Source of the DNA: Terrimonas ginsenosidimutans
GTDB lineage: Bacteria > Bacteroidota > Bacteroidia > Chitinophagales > Chitinophagaceae
Length of the DNA stretch: 63,737 nt
Reading direction: 5' to 3'
NCBI RefSeq assembly: GCF_022012415.1
Contig: NZ_JAKLTR010000027.1
Location: 1-63,737, forward strand
Within the stretch, counting starts at the first letter, position 1, and the number at the start of each line of letters is the position of its first letter. Shown in pieces: positions 45,434-52,730 of the stretch. Made by a program: the position numbers and the translations under genes. The notes beneath the pieces are model-generated. The model did no database searches and was not told the DNA's origin. It was given only the letters and a program-made list of their open reading frames with translations.

Positions 45434-45532
45434 AACGCAGAGGGCGCGAAGGACCGCAATGAACGCAATGAAATTCGCTGTTGGAAGAGTGATCTCTTTG
45501 CGGCCGTTGCGACCCTTAGCGCCCTCTGCGTT
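45434..45532. repeat. GCG-rich imperfect inverted repeat between convergent genes
   Basis: AACGCAGAGGGCGC (45434-45447) is the exact reverse complement of 45519-45532, and the arms continue imperfectly (GAAGGACCGCAA / TTGCGACCCTTA). It lies between the glpF and aminotransferase stop codons. It shares the strings CTTAGCGCCCT and ACTCCTACGCCA with the element at 47500-47573. Confidence 0.65.
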
Positions 45533-45546
45533 ACTCCTACGCCATC

Positions 45547-46719
45547 CTAAACAGCTGACAGTATCACCTCACACGCCCTGCGGATCTCTTCTTCAGAAAT
45601 TGTCAGCGGAGGTGAGATACGAAGCGCATTAGCCGCAAACAAAAACCAATCCGTCAGCACTCCCTGCTCAATACATTTATCAATCACCCGCTTATTCGTT
45701 TCAAAAGTATCAAACAACACCGCCAGCCATAATCCATAGGAATTGACTTGCTTAATGGAAGGATGCACCAGCAAAGAGCGGAATAATGCTTCTTTCTGTT
45801 TAACATCCGTCATCATCTCCTCCCCGATCAACGCTTTCATTGCCGCATAGCCCGCCGCGCAACTCACCGGGTGCCCTCCGAAAGTGGTGATATGCCCGAG
45901 TACCGGGCCATCAGCAAGCTGGAACATTTTTTCGCGACTGCTGATGAACGCCCCAAGTGGCATACCGCCACCCAACGCTTTACCCAGCAAAAGGATATCC
46001 GGCGTTACGCCAAAGTTTTCAAATCCCCAAAGCGTACCCGTTCTTCCAAATCCGGCCTGTATTTCATCAAGGACCAATAAAGTGCCGGTTTCATCACAAC
46101 GTTGACGCAGCGCCTGCATCCATTCCGCGGAAGGCGCAAGTACACCTCCTTCGGCCTGCACCGTTTCCGCGATCACACAGGCTGTATCTGCCGTGATCTT
46201 TTCCAGCATCTCAAAAGAACCATACTTCTCATGCGATATACCCGGAAGCAAAGGGCGGAACGCATTACGCCAGTATTCATCTCCAATTATGCTTAGCGCG
46301 CCCTGCGTCGAGCCATGATAAGAATGATTGAACGCGATGATATGCGGCCGGTTGGTGACCCGCTTGGCGAGTTTCATCGCGCCCTCTACCGCTTCTGCGC
46401 CGGAGTTGGTGAAATAAACTGAATCAAGACTGGCTGGTAAATATGAAGCCAGCAGTTGAGCATATTTCACCTGTGGCGTTTCCACAAATTCGCCATACAC
46501 CATGATATGCAGATAGGCATCCAGTTGTTCCCTGATGGCCGCCAGCACCCCGGGATGCCGGTGTCCCGTATTGGCCACACTGATCCCTCCGATCAGATCG
46601 ATATATTCCTTCCCCTTCGCATCATACAACTTCGTACCCTCTGCCTTTACAATTTCCAGTGCCAGCGGTGCGGGCGAGGTCTGCGCCACATGCCGTAAAA
46701 AAAGTTCCCGTTGATTCAT
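45547..46719 (-). CDS. PLP-dependent class III aminotransferase
   Basis: The product has 390 residues from ATG 46719 (MNQRELFLRHVAQTSPAPLAL). The upstream in-frame extension to 46845 is translation of the heptamer array and is not coding. Class III signatures are present: VYFTNSGAEAVEGAMKLAKRVTNRP, IAFNHSYHGSTQGALS, LLVLDEIQAGFGRTGTLWGFENFGVTPDILLLGKALGGGMPLGAF (PLP Lys in LLGKALGGG). It is of the acetylornithine/4-aminobutyrate type, but the substrate is not determined. It is divergent from the gamma-carbonic anhydrase gene, with heptamer arms between them. Confidence 0.92.
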   Translation of the reverse strand: MNQRELFLRHVAQTSPAPLALEIVKAEGTKLYDAKGKEYIDLIGGISVANTGHRHPGVLAAIREQLDAYLHIMVYGEFVETPQVKYAQLLASYLPASLDSVYFTNSGAEAVEGAMKLAKRVTNRPHIIAFNHSYHGSTQGALSIIGDEYWRNAFRPLLPGISHEKYGSFEMLEKITADTACVIAETVQAEGGVLAPSAEWMQALRQRCDETGTLLVLDEIQAGFGRTGTLWGFENFGVTPDILLLGKALGGGMPLGAFISSREKMFQLADGPVLGHITTFGGHPVSCAAGYAAMKALIGEEMMTDVKQKEALFRSLLVHPSIKQVNSYGLWLAVLFDTFETNKRVIDKCIEQGVLTDWFLFAANALRISPPLTISEEEIRRACEVILSAV

Positions 46720-46762
46720 TGGTGCAAAGGACGCAAAGAATGGGGAAGGGGACAAGAAATTT

Positions 46763-46922
46763 CGTCGACCGTTGTCCGTTAACCGTTGTCCGTTGTCTGT
46801 TGACCGGACAGTACCTTGTACGGTAATGACAGTGAAGCCGCACATAAAACATCCTGATCAATACTTCCCTTCGGGCAACGGTCAACCGACAACGGTCAAC
46901 GAGCATCGATCATCGGCCATCG
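46763..46922. repeat. Facing heptamer arms in a divergent promoter region
   Basis: On the left, CGTCGAC CGTTGTC CGTTAAC CGTTGTC CGTTGTC TGTTGAC (46763-46804). On the right, the inverted series CAACGGTCAACCGACAACGGTCAACG (46876-46901), then ATCGATCATCGGCCATCG (46906-46922), which is the CCGATGR class inverted. The arms are ~64 bp apart. The left arm begins 44 bp from the aminotransferase start; the right arm ends 38 bp from the carbonic anhydrase start. Confidence 0.8.
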
Positions 46923-46959
46923 AAAAGCAGTATCTTCCCGCTTTAAAACCTCTCTCTAT

Positions 46960-47484
46960 ATGGCCTTAATTCTTCCCGTAGAAAACAAGCTTCCGCAATT
47001 TGGTAATGACTGTTATATCGCGCCCAATGCCACGATCGTTGGTGATGTGCAAACTGGTGATGAATGCAGTTTCTGGTTCAATTCAGTGATAAGGGGAGAT
47101 GTGAATTTTATTAAACTCGGGAACAAAGTAAATGTGCAGGATGGCGCTTGTATTCATTGCACCTATCAGAAATATGGTACAACGATCGGGAATAATGTCT
47201 CGATAGGCCATCACGCGATCGTACATGGCTGTACGCTGCACGATAATGTCCTGATCGGAATGGGTGCGATCGTAATGGACAATGTCGTTGTTCACAGCAA
47301 TACGATCATTGCTGCGGGAGCGGTTGTCCTGGAAAATACCGTGTGCGAACCCGGAAGTATCTATGCAGGCGTGCCCGCTAAAAAGGTTAAGGATATTTCC
47401 CAGGAGCTTATCAGTGGCGAGATCAACCGGATCGCCAATAATTATGTGAAATACTCCAGCTGGTTCAAGAAGGACGGAGAATAA
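46960..47484 (+). CDS. Gamma-class carbonic anhydrase-like hexapeptide protein
   Basis: The 174-residue protein is built of hexapeptide repeats of a left-handed beta-helix (IAPNATIVGDV, CSFWFNSVIRGDVNFIKLG). The zinc-ligand histidines are in place: VQDGACIHCT, and SIGHHAIVHGC which supplies two. Members are trimers; some hydrate CO2, others have no proven activity. The start at 46960 follows the heptamer region, and the stop is followed by a GCG-rich inverted element. It is divergent from the aminotransferase. Confidence 0.9.
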   Translation: MALILPVENKLPQFGNDCYIAPNATIVGDVQTGDECSFWFNSVIRGDVNFIKLGNKVNVQDGACIHCTYQKYGTTIGNNVSIGHHAIVHGCTLHDNVLIGMGAIVMDNVVVHSNTIIAAGAVVLENTVCEPGSIYAGVPAKKVKDISQELISGEINRIANNYVKYSSWFKKDGE

Positions 47485-47499
47485 GATCAGTGTCTGAAA

Positions 47500-47570
47500 C
47501 GTAGGAGTGTCGCAGAGCACGCAAAGAAAAACTTAGCGCCCTTTGCGTTCTCTTTGCGATACTCCTACGC
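47500..47570. repeat. GCG-rich imperfect inverted repeat after the carbonic anhydrase gene
   Basis: GTAGGAGTgTCGCAgaG..ACGCAAAG (47501-47526) pairs imperfectly with CTTTGCGTtctctTTGCGATACTCCTAC (47541-47568) around the ~14-nt loop. Its loop-side AGCGCCCTTTGCGTT and terminal ACTCCTACGCCA are shared with the element at 45434-45532. Confidence 0.65.
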
Positions 47571-47704
47571 CAGCCCAATGCCGGGTAACTCAGAAAATTA
47601 ATATTACAACCCCTTCATCCTCAATAAACCCATCACAAAACCGTATTTTTACTATACCACACCCCAGGAATATGAATTATTTTAGTGCTGTTAATACAAA
47701 ACGC

Positions 47705-47890
47705 ATGAAAAACCTTCTCGCCATCTTCGCACTTATTTGTTTTATGACGATGGCCACTTCGTGCAGTTTGTTCAGGTCGAATAAGTCGGGTTGCCCGACC
47801 AACGGAAAGAATGTCGGCGCTGAAAAACTGGTAAGCGGAGATCCGGATGCAGAAAAAGCTGCACGGAAAGCAAAGAAATTCAAAAGTTAA
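47705..47890 (+). CDS. Small lipoprotein
   Basis: The product has 61 residues from ATG 47705. The lipoprotein signal is MKNLLAIFALICFMTMATSC with the lipobox ATSC, followed by SLFRSNKSGCPTNGKNVGAEKL and a lysine-rich tail (AEKAARKAKKFK). ATG 47672 is in frame but would bury the signal. It is too short for a fold of its own. Similar tiny Cys-containing lipoproteins are frequent in Bacteroidota. The function is unknown. Confidence 0.65.
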   Translation: MKNLLAIFALICFMTMATSCSLFRSNKSGCPTNGKNVGAEKLVSGDPDAEKAARKAKKFKS

Positions 47891-47963
47891 CATTCGAATA
47901 GCAGCGATTACGCTGGAATCCAGGTCTTATAGTAAAAACCGTTAAACCTTCAAATGTTTTACT

Positions 47964-48287
47964 ATGAGCGTTACCCTACGAACTGATCTTGGCTGCACTG
48001 AAGCAGTGATCGCCGACTACGGCACTTTAAGTCTCTTTTACCATGTTGCAGGTATCCTTAACCAGGACCTTCGCATTAAATTCCTTAATAAAGAAGACGA
48101 GTTTGATTCGATCAACTGGGATTTCAAATTCAAAAGATCAACCCTTACTCTCCACTACAATATTTACAACGGCATCTCTGTATTCCCGACAAAAACGACA
48201 GGCGCAGGCGAAAGAGAAAATGGTGCGGCAGTTGAACTCGCGGGCATACTGGCGGGGAAACTGATGAAGCAGGAGCTTGCCGCGTGA
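47964..48287 (+). CDS. Conserved-looking 107-residue protein of unknown function
   Basis: The protein is soluble, with mixed alpha/beta composition, and has no signal peptide. Its most distinctive part is FLNKEDEFDSINWDFKFKRSTLTLHYNIYNGISVFP, followed by a Gly-rich turn (TTGAGERENGAA) and an amphipathic helix. I do not recognise a family. It stands in plus orientation after the small lipoprotein (73-bp gap) and before the 34-bp palindrome, so the pair could be one transcript. Confidence 0.65.
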   Translation: MSVTLRTDLGCTEAVIADYGTLSLFYHVAGILNQDLRIKFLNKEDEFDSINWDFKFKRSTLTLHYNIYNGISVFPTKTTGAGERENGAAVELAGILAGKLMKQELAA

Positions 48288-48294
48288 TAAGTAA

Positions 48295-48385
48295 AAATTT
48301 AAAAGTCAAAATTAAAAATTAAACAATCGGGAGCAGTACTTCTCTGCTTATGATTGTTTAATTTTTAATTTTGACTTTTAAATTT
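48295..48385. repeat. 34-bp perfect A/T-rich inverted repeat between convergent genes
   Basis: The arms 48295-48328 and 48352-48385 are exact reverse complements over 34 bp (AAATTTAAAAGTCAAAATT.. AAACAATC) around a 23-nt loop. The element occupies almost all of the gap between the upstream gene stop and the rsgA stop, which begins one base after it. It is a probable bidirectional terminator of the same class as 22189-22278. Confidence 0.88.
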
Positions 48386-49312
48386 CTAATAACTTTTCTG
48401 CCCAATTGACTCCAGTATCGTCGCATAGCTCACATACCGGTCTTCATGAATAATTCCATCGGCAGTGGCTTGTTTGATGGCACAGCCAGGCTCGTTCATA
48501 TGCAGGCAATTATTGAACTGGCAGTTGTTAAGCCGGTCACGCATTTCCGGAAAATAATGAGAAAGCTCCTGTTTCGTGATATCAACCAGACCGAACTCAC
48601 GCATACCGGGAGTATCGATGATCCTGCCGCCTTCGGGCATGTCAAACATCTCTGCAAATGTGGTCGTGTGCATCCCTTTTCCACTCCAGTTGCTTACTTC
48701 CTGTGTACGTAAACCAAGGTTTGGAAGAAAGGAATTCAGCAACGTCGATTTACCTACACCACTATGGCCGCTGATCAGGCTGGTCTTATTAACTAAGGCA
48801 TCGCGCAATGGCTCGATCCCCATCCCCTCTTTCGTGCTGGTCAGAAAAACACTATAGCCAACATCTGCATACATCTTTTGCAGGCCAGCGAACTGCTCCT
48901 GCTCTTTGGTACGATACAGATCTGCTTTATTGAAGATGATCAACGGCTTCACGTGATACATTTCCGAAGCCACAAGGAACCTGTCGATAAAACCCTGCGA
49001 AGTGCGGGGTTCTCTTAGTGTTGCAACGAGTAATGACTGATCGAGATTAGCTGCAATGATATGATGCTGATGTTTTGCTCTGGGGGATTGCCGGTTGATA
49101 TAATTCCTTCGCTGACCGATATCAACGATCATGGCGGTATTTTCTTTTTCGTCTTCCGGCTCGATCTCTACTTCATCGCCTACTGCCACAGGGTTGGTGC
49201 TGGTGATATTGTCGATCTTAAATATTCCTTTGATCCGCGCATTATACCATTTGCCGGATCCATCTTTTACATTATACCAACTACCCGTTGATTTGTACAC
49301 TAAAGCTTTCAT
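48386..49312 (-). CDS. rsgA: Ribosome small subunit-dependent GTPase A
   Basis: The 308-residue circularly permuted GTPase has motifs in G4-G5-G1-G2-G3 order: IIFNKADLYR, FLTSTKEG, SGHSGVGKSTLLNSFLPN, TTFAEM and DTPGMREFGLVD. The N-terminal OB fold is followed by the GTPase, and the zinc finger closes it (NCQFNNCLHMNEPGCAIKQA). It matures the 30S subunit. It is the last gene of a minus-strand run that starts with moxR, 30 bp after batA. Confidence 0.96.
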   Translation of the reverse strand: MKALVYKSTGSWYNVKDGSGKWYNARIKGIFKIDNITSTNPVAVGDEVEIEPEDEKENTAMIVDIGQRRNYINRQSPRAKHQHHIIAANLDQSLLVATLREPRTSQGFIDRFLVASEMYHVKPLIIFNKADLYRTKEQEQFAGLQKMYADVGYSVFLTSTKEGMGIEPLRDALVNKTSLISGHSGVGKSTLLNSFLPNLGLRTQEVSNWSGKGMHTTTFAEMFDMPEGGRIIDTPGMREFGLVDITKQELSHYFPEMRDRLNNCQFNNCLHMNEPGCAIKQATADGIIHEDRYVSYATILESIGQKSY

Positions 49313-49342
49313 GCAACACGAATGTCCGCATTATCCTGCTTA

Positions 49343-50359
49343 TCAGGGAAATTTTTTCAGCCAGGTGAGTCTGAGTACGATCTCGATGAAGAGAAATACC
49401 AGCGCAGCAAGAACAAATGGAAGGAATAATTCGCGGAAACGCTTATAGGAGGTCATTTCCACTTTTGAACGTTCCATCTGATCTATCTGTTTGTAGATAT
49501 TCTGCAGCGCTTCTTTATCCTTGGCGCGGAAATAGCGTCCCCCCGTCTCATTGGCGATCCTGCGCAGCAGGTCTTCATCAATGAAGTCCATGGCAGGATT
49601 GCGGGGCTGCCCCCCGTCATGCCCTGTTATTTCAACAATGCTGGAAGGAATGGCTCCCATACCGATCGAATATACTTTCACCTGGTGTGTCTTGGCGATC
49701 TCCAATGCAGTAACAGGATCGATCAGCCTTGAATCGGGTGCATCCTCCTTACCATCCGTGAGAAGAATGATCACCCTGCTCTTTGCCTTGCTCTCCGAAA
49801 GGCGGCCAACCGCCGTGGCAAGCCCTTCACCGATCACTGTACCATCTTTCAGGAAACGACGGCTCTCCAGCGTCTGGATCTGGCGTATCAGTGTATTGCG
49901 GTCTGTGGTGATCGGACATTGTGTAAAGCTCTCACCTGAAAATATCACTAACCCTATCCTGTCTACCGGACGGCTTCGTACGAATTCTTCCGCCACTTCT
50001 TTCGCTACCTCCATTCTGGAAGGCTGTATGTCACGCGAGCCCATACTTCCGCTCACATCCATGCACAATACAATATCGATCCCCTCACCTATTGTTTGCT
50101 GCTGGTCGTTTCGCTTTTGTGGTCTGGCAAGCGCAATGATCAGTGCCACTACTGCAAGCAGCCGCAAAATAAACGGTACATGCCGCAGGTATACCTTAAG
50201 CGATGACGCGCTAAATGCCTGCGCCGAAGATACCCGCACAGATCCCTGCCTGGAATCATATTTCTTCCTGTACCAGTATACCATCAGCGGCACCAGTGCG
50301 AGACAGGCGAATACCCAGGGATGGGCAAAGTCCATATTTTTCATCCAGTCATATAACAT
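49343..50359 (-). CDS. batA: BatA-type VWA-domain membrane protein
   Basis: The 338-residue protein has an N-terminal helix pair (WVFACLALVPLMVYWYRKKYD, VPFILRLLAVVALIIALARP). A von Willebrand A domain follows with the MIDAS set: MDVSGSMGSRD (DxSxS), a T near GTVIGEG, and LTDGKEDAPD. A C-terminal helix (FVLAALVFLFIEIVLRLTW) closes it. It is the BatA component of the Bacteroides aerotolerance-type operon. It lies 20 bp after the BatD-like gene. Confidence 0.9.
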   Translation of the reverse strand: MLYDWMKNMDFAHPWVFACLALVPLMVYWYRKKYDSRQGSVRVSSAQAFSASSLKVYLRHVPFILRLLAVVALIIALARPQKRNDQQQTIGEGIDIVLCMDVSGSMGSRDIQPSRMEVAKEVAEEFVRSRPVDRIGLVIFSGESFTQCPITTDRNTLIRQIQTLESRRFLKDGTVIGEGLATAVGRLSESKAKSRVIILLTDGKEDAPDSRLIDPVTALEIAKTHQVKVYSIGMGAIPSSIVEITGHDGGQPRNPAMDFIDEDLLRRIANETGGRYFRAKDKEALQNIYKQIDQMERSKVEMTSYKRFRELFLPFVLAALVFLFIEIVLRLTWLKKFP

Positions 50360-50379
50360 GTATCATCTTCTTGCGGCAA

Positions 50380-51300
50380 TCAGGAAGGCGTAGTTGCTGA
50401 TGCAACCGCCGTCTTCACTGTTTGCTCGATATGGTCAATGGTTGTTTTGATCGTTTCAAAAGCGCGTGCATCATCTGCGGTACTGGTCTCATACCTTGCA
50501 AATTTCACAAAATCACTTAGCTGAAGGGTTTCAGACAATTCCTTATAAAGTTCCGGCCGCATCTCCACACTCTTCAGTTGCACCACCAGATCACCCGTTG
50601 TTTGCTGAAGGGAATGAATCCCTTTCCGTTTTTCTATATATACCCTGAACACATCCGTCAGTCCGGAATAATATGCTTTGGGAGTGAGTTTTTCTTTCCT
50701 GATCTTTTCGAGCTGATCCATTGCCTGCCGGTATGGATCTACCGCTGGCGCAGCAGCTTTAGGCTGTTCTTTCCTCGGCTTTCTCAGTAACACATACAGC
50801 AGGATCAGCAGCAATACTCCTCCGGCGATAAACACCCAGAGTTTGCTGGAAGACTCCTCTTCCACAGGATTGGCATCCATGATATCTTTGATATCATGAT
50901 AAGGTTGCTGCGGATCGAAAGAAGAAAAACCAATATCAACAGGTATCGAATCCGTAAGCACAGCTTCTCCCAGCGGGAAAGCGGGGATCACCCAGTGACC
51001 GGAATCAAAACTGGTAAGCAGGATCTTTTGAGTCAGGGTTGTACCACTGCCCGTATTGACCGTATCTATCTTCCCGAGGTCAAGAAACTCAAAATGCGGA
51101 ATGGTGTCTAGCTGAAAGAAACGGATCGGCTGATTTTCGGGGATGTCCGCTGTCAGCGTAAGCTGTATCCTTTCACCAATGAGGATCTGTGCGCGATCGA
51201 CACGTGCGCCTGCTACAGTTTGCCTCTGCGCCGCGACTATGCCAGGCAGGACGATTGCGATCAGGTAAAATATGGTTCTATAACAAAACGTTCTCGTCAT
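50380..51300 (-). CDS. BatD-like/DUF4381-type membrane protein of the Bat operon
   Basis: The 306-residue protein has a signal peptide (MTRTFCYRTIFYLIAIVLPGIVAAQ), a ~100-residue beta-rich extracytoplasmic domain (DRAQILIGERIQLTLTADIPENQ) and a membrane helix (SKLWVFIAGGVLLLILLYVLL). The cytoplasmic part has TPKAYYSGLTDVFRVYIEKRKGIHSLQQTTGDLV. This arrangement resembles the DUF4381/BatD components that accompany MoxR and VWA proteins. It lies 12 bp after the DUF58 gene and 20 bp before batA. Confidence 0.78.
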   Translation of the reverse strand: MTRTFCYRTIFYLIAIVLPGIVAAQRQTVAGARVDRAQILIGERIQLTLTADIPENQPIRFFQLDTIPHFEFLDLGKIDTVNTGSGTTLTQKILLTSFDSGHWVIPAFPLGEAVLTDSIPVDIGFSSFDPQQPYHDIKDIMDANPVEEESSSKLWVFIAGGVLLLILLYVLLRKPRKEQPKAAAPAVDPYRQAMDQLEKIRKEKLTPKAYYSGLTDVFRVYIEKRKGIHSLQQTTGDLVVQLKSVEMRPELYKELSETLQLSDFVKFARYETSTADDARAFETIKTTIDHIEQTVKTAVASATTPS

Positions 51301-51312
51301 TCAAATGGTGGT

Positions 51313-52185
51313 TCACTTGTTGCGGCTTAGGAAAAACCGTTGCAACACTTTTACGTAATCATCGCCGGTCTGTAAATGCAGCAGATCACTTCCGGCTTTC
51401 TTAAATGTCTGTGTACTGTATTCGGTGATCCTGAAAAACTCCTGCTGATAGCTTTCCCTCACAAACGCATTGCTACTGTCTATCCATTTCATTGTGCCGG
51501 ACTCCGCATCCTGTACCTGCAGCAATCCCGCATCCGGCAATTTCATATCCATCCGGTCGTACACTTTTATCCCGATCACATCATGCTTTTTAGCCGCGAT
51601 CCGCAGCGAATCTTCATAATTCGCATCGATAAAATCACTGAGCACGAACGCAATGCTCTTCTGTTTCGTAGAATTATTGAAATAACGCAATGCCACATTC
51701 AGATCAGTCCCTCTCCCTTTCGGCTCCTTGCTCAATAATTCCCTCACTATATAGAGCGCTTGTTGCCGCCCCTTCTTGGGAGGAAGATACGCCTCCACCC
51801 TGTCACTATAGAATATCACGCCGATCTTATCACCGTTATTCACCGCTGAAAAACTCAGCACCGCACCCAGTTCCGTGATCAGATCCCGCTTCGTCGCATG
51901 CACAGTCCCAAACTGCGAGCTCGCACTGATATCCACCAGCAGCATCACCGTCAACTCCCTCTCCTCCTCAAACACCTTACTAAAAGGATGCCCAAACCGG
52001 GCCGACACATTCCAATCTATAAACCTGATATCATCTCCCGCCGAATACTCCCTCACCTCCTTAAAGGACATTCCCTTCCCCTTGAACGCACTATGATACT
52101 CACCCGTAAAAAGATCACTTGCCAATTTTTTGCTTTTGATCTCGAGTGCGCGGACTTTTTTTAGTATTTCGGTGGTTGTCAGCAT
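51313..52185 (-). CDS. DUF58-family protein of the MoxR/Bat operon
   Basis: The 290-residue protein carries the DUF58 signature GEYHSAFKGKGMSFKEVREYSAGDDIRFIDWNVSARFG and a degenerate VWA-like fold (MLLVDISASSQFG, FVLSDFIDANYEDSL). DUF58 proteins partner with MoxR ATPases and often VWA proteins. Its coding sequence begins 5 bp before the heptamer arm that separates it from the four-helix-bundle gene. Confidence 0.9.
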   Translation of the reverse strand: MLTTTEILKKVRALEIKSKKLASDLFTGEYHSAFKGKGMSFKEVREYSAGDDIRFIDWNVSARFGHPFSKVFEEERELTVMLLVDISASSQFGTVHATKRDLITELGAVLSFSAVNNGDKIGVIFYSDRVEAYLPPKKGRQQALYIVRELLSKEPKGRGTDLNVALRYFNNSTKQKSIAFVLSDFIDANYEDSLRIAAKKHDVIGIKVYDRMDMKLPDAGLLQVQDAESGTMKWIDSSNAFVRESYQQEFFRITEYSTQTFKKAGSDLLHLQTGDDYVKVLQRFFLSRNK

Positions 52186-52190
52186 GTTTT

Positions 52191-52228
52191 CGTTGACCGT
52201 TGTCCGTTGTCCGTTGACCGTTGTCCGG
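52191..52228. repeat. Heptamer array, left arm of inverted pair
   Basis: CGTTGAC CGTTGTC CGTTGTC CGTTGAC CGTTGTC CGG. Its last 31 bp (52198-52228) are the exact reverse complement of 52695-52725. The arm lies between the DUF58 start codon (52185) and the four-helix-bundle gene. Confidence 0.9.
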
Positions 52229-52258
52229 ATATACGGAGCTTGATATTTTTTCTTTTAG

Positions 52259-52612
52259 TTAAATCTTCTCAAAATAACGGATCAAACCATTGAGTAGCTT
52301 CAGATTCCGTGTAATACTTCCTGAAGTTTCATTAGCCTTTGTATCCGGCATCATATTCAGCATCGATGCGATGCTGAACAATGTTTCTAATTCATAGAGT
52401 GATCCTCTTGCTATATGCAGGAACTGAACCGTATCTTTTTTATGATTGCGCCCAATTCCTTCCGCGATATTTGAAGGTACGGATATCGCTGACCTTCTGA
52501 TTTGCGATATTATACCATATAGTTCCTCTTTCGGAAAACTGTTTGTTAACTCATAAATATTCTTCACAAGATGCATAGATTGTTTCCATGCATCCAATTG
52601 TTTGTAATCCAT
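52259..52612 (-). CDS. Four-helix-bundle protein (23S rRNA intervening-sequence type)
   Basis: The product has 117 residues from ATG 52612 (MDYKQLDAWKQSMHLVKNIYEL); ATG 52630 adds six. The sequence matches the S23-type four-helix bundle family, with FPKEELYGIISQIRRSAISVPSNIAEGIGRN as its hallmark and LYELETLFSIASML in helix 4. Named after proteins encoded in 23S rRNA intervening sequences, most members are free-standing and have no known activity. This gene is enclosed by a 31-bp perfect inverted repeat of heptamers and interrupts an otherwise compact moxR-bat operon. Confidence 0.92.
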   Translation of the reverse strand: MDYKQLDAWKQSMHLVKNIYELTNSFPKEELYGIISQIRRSAISVPSNIAEGIGRNHKKDTVQFLHIARGSLYELETLFSIASMLNMMPDTKANETSGSITRNLKLLNGLIRYFEKI

Positions 52613-52694
52613 CGCGTCCGTTTTAATCATTCACAAAACGTTCCCATCACTTATCTACGTCCGAGATGATGTTAGTTTTCCCAAAGAGGAAAAA

Positions 52695-52725
52695 CCGGAC
52701 AACGGTCAACGGACAACGGACAACG
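52695..52725. repeat. Heptamer array, right arm of inverted pair
   Basis: CCGGACAACGGTCAAC and its continuation read on the minus strand as CGTTGTC CGTTGTC CGTTGAC CGTTGTC CGG, identical to 52198-52228 in inverted orientation. It stands 5 bp before the moxR stop codon. Confidence 0.9.
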
Positions 52726-52730
52726 ACACC

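Noticed and set aside
46720-46845. N-terminal extension of the aminotransferase
   Set aside because: It is translation of the heptamer array (STDNGQRLTDNGRR), and the conserved protein starts at 46719.
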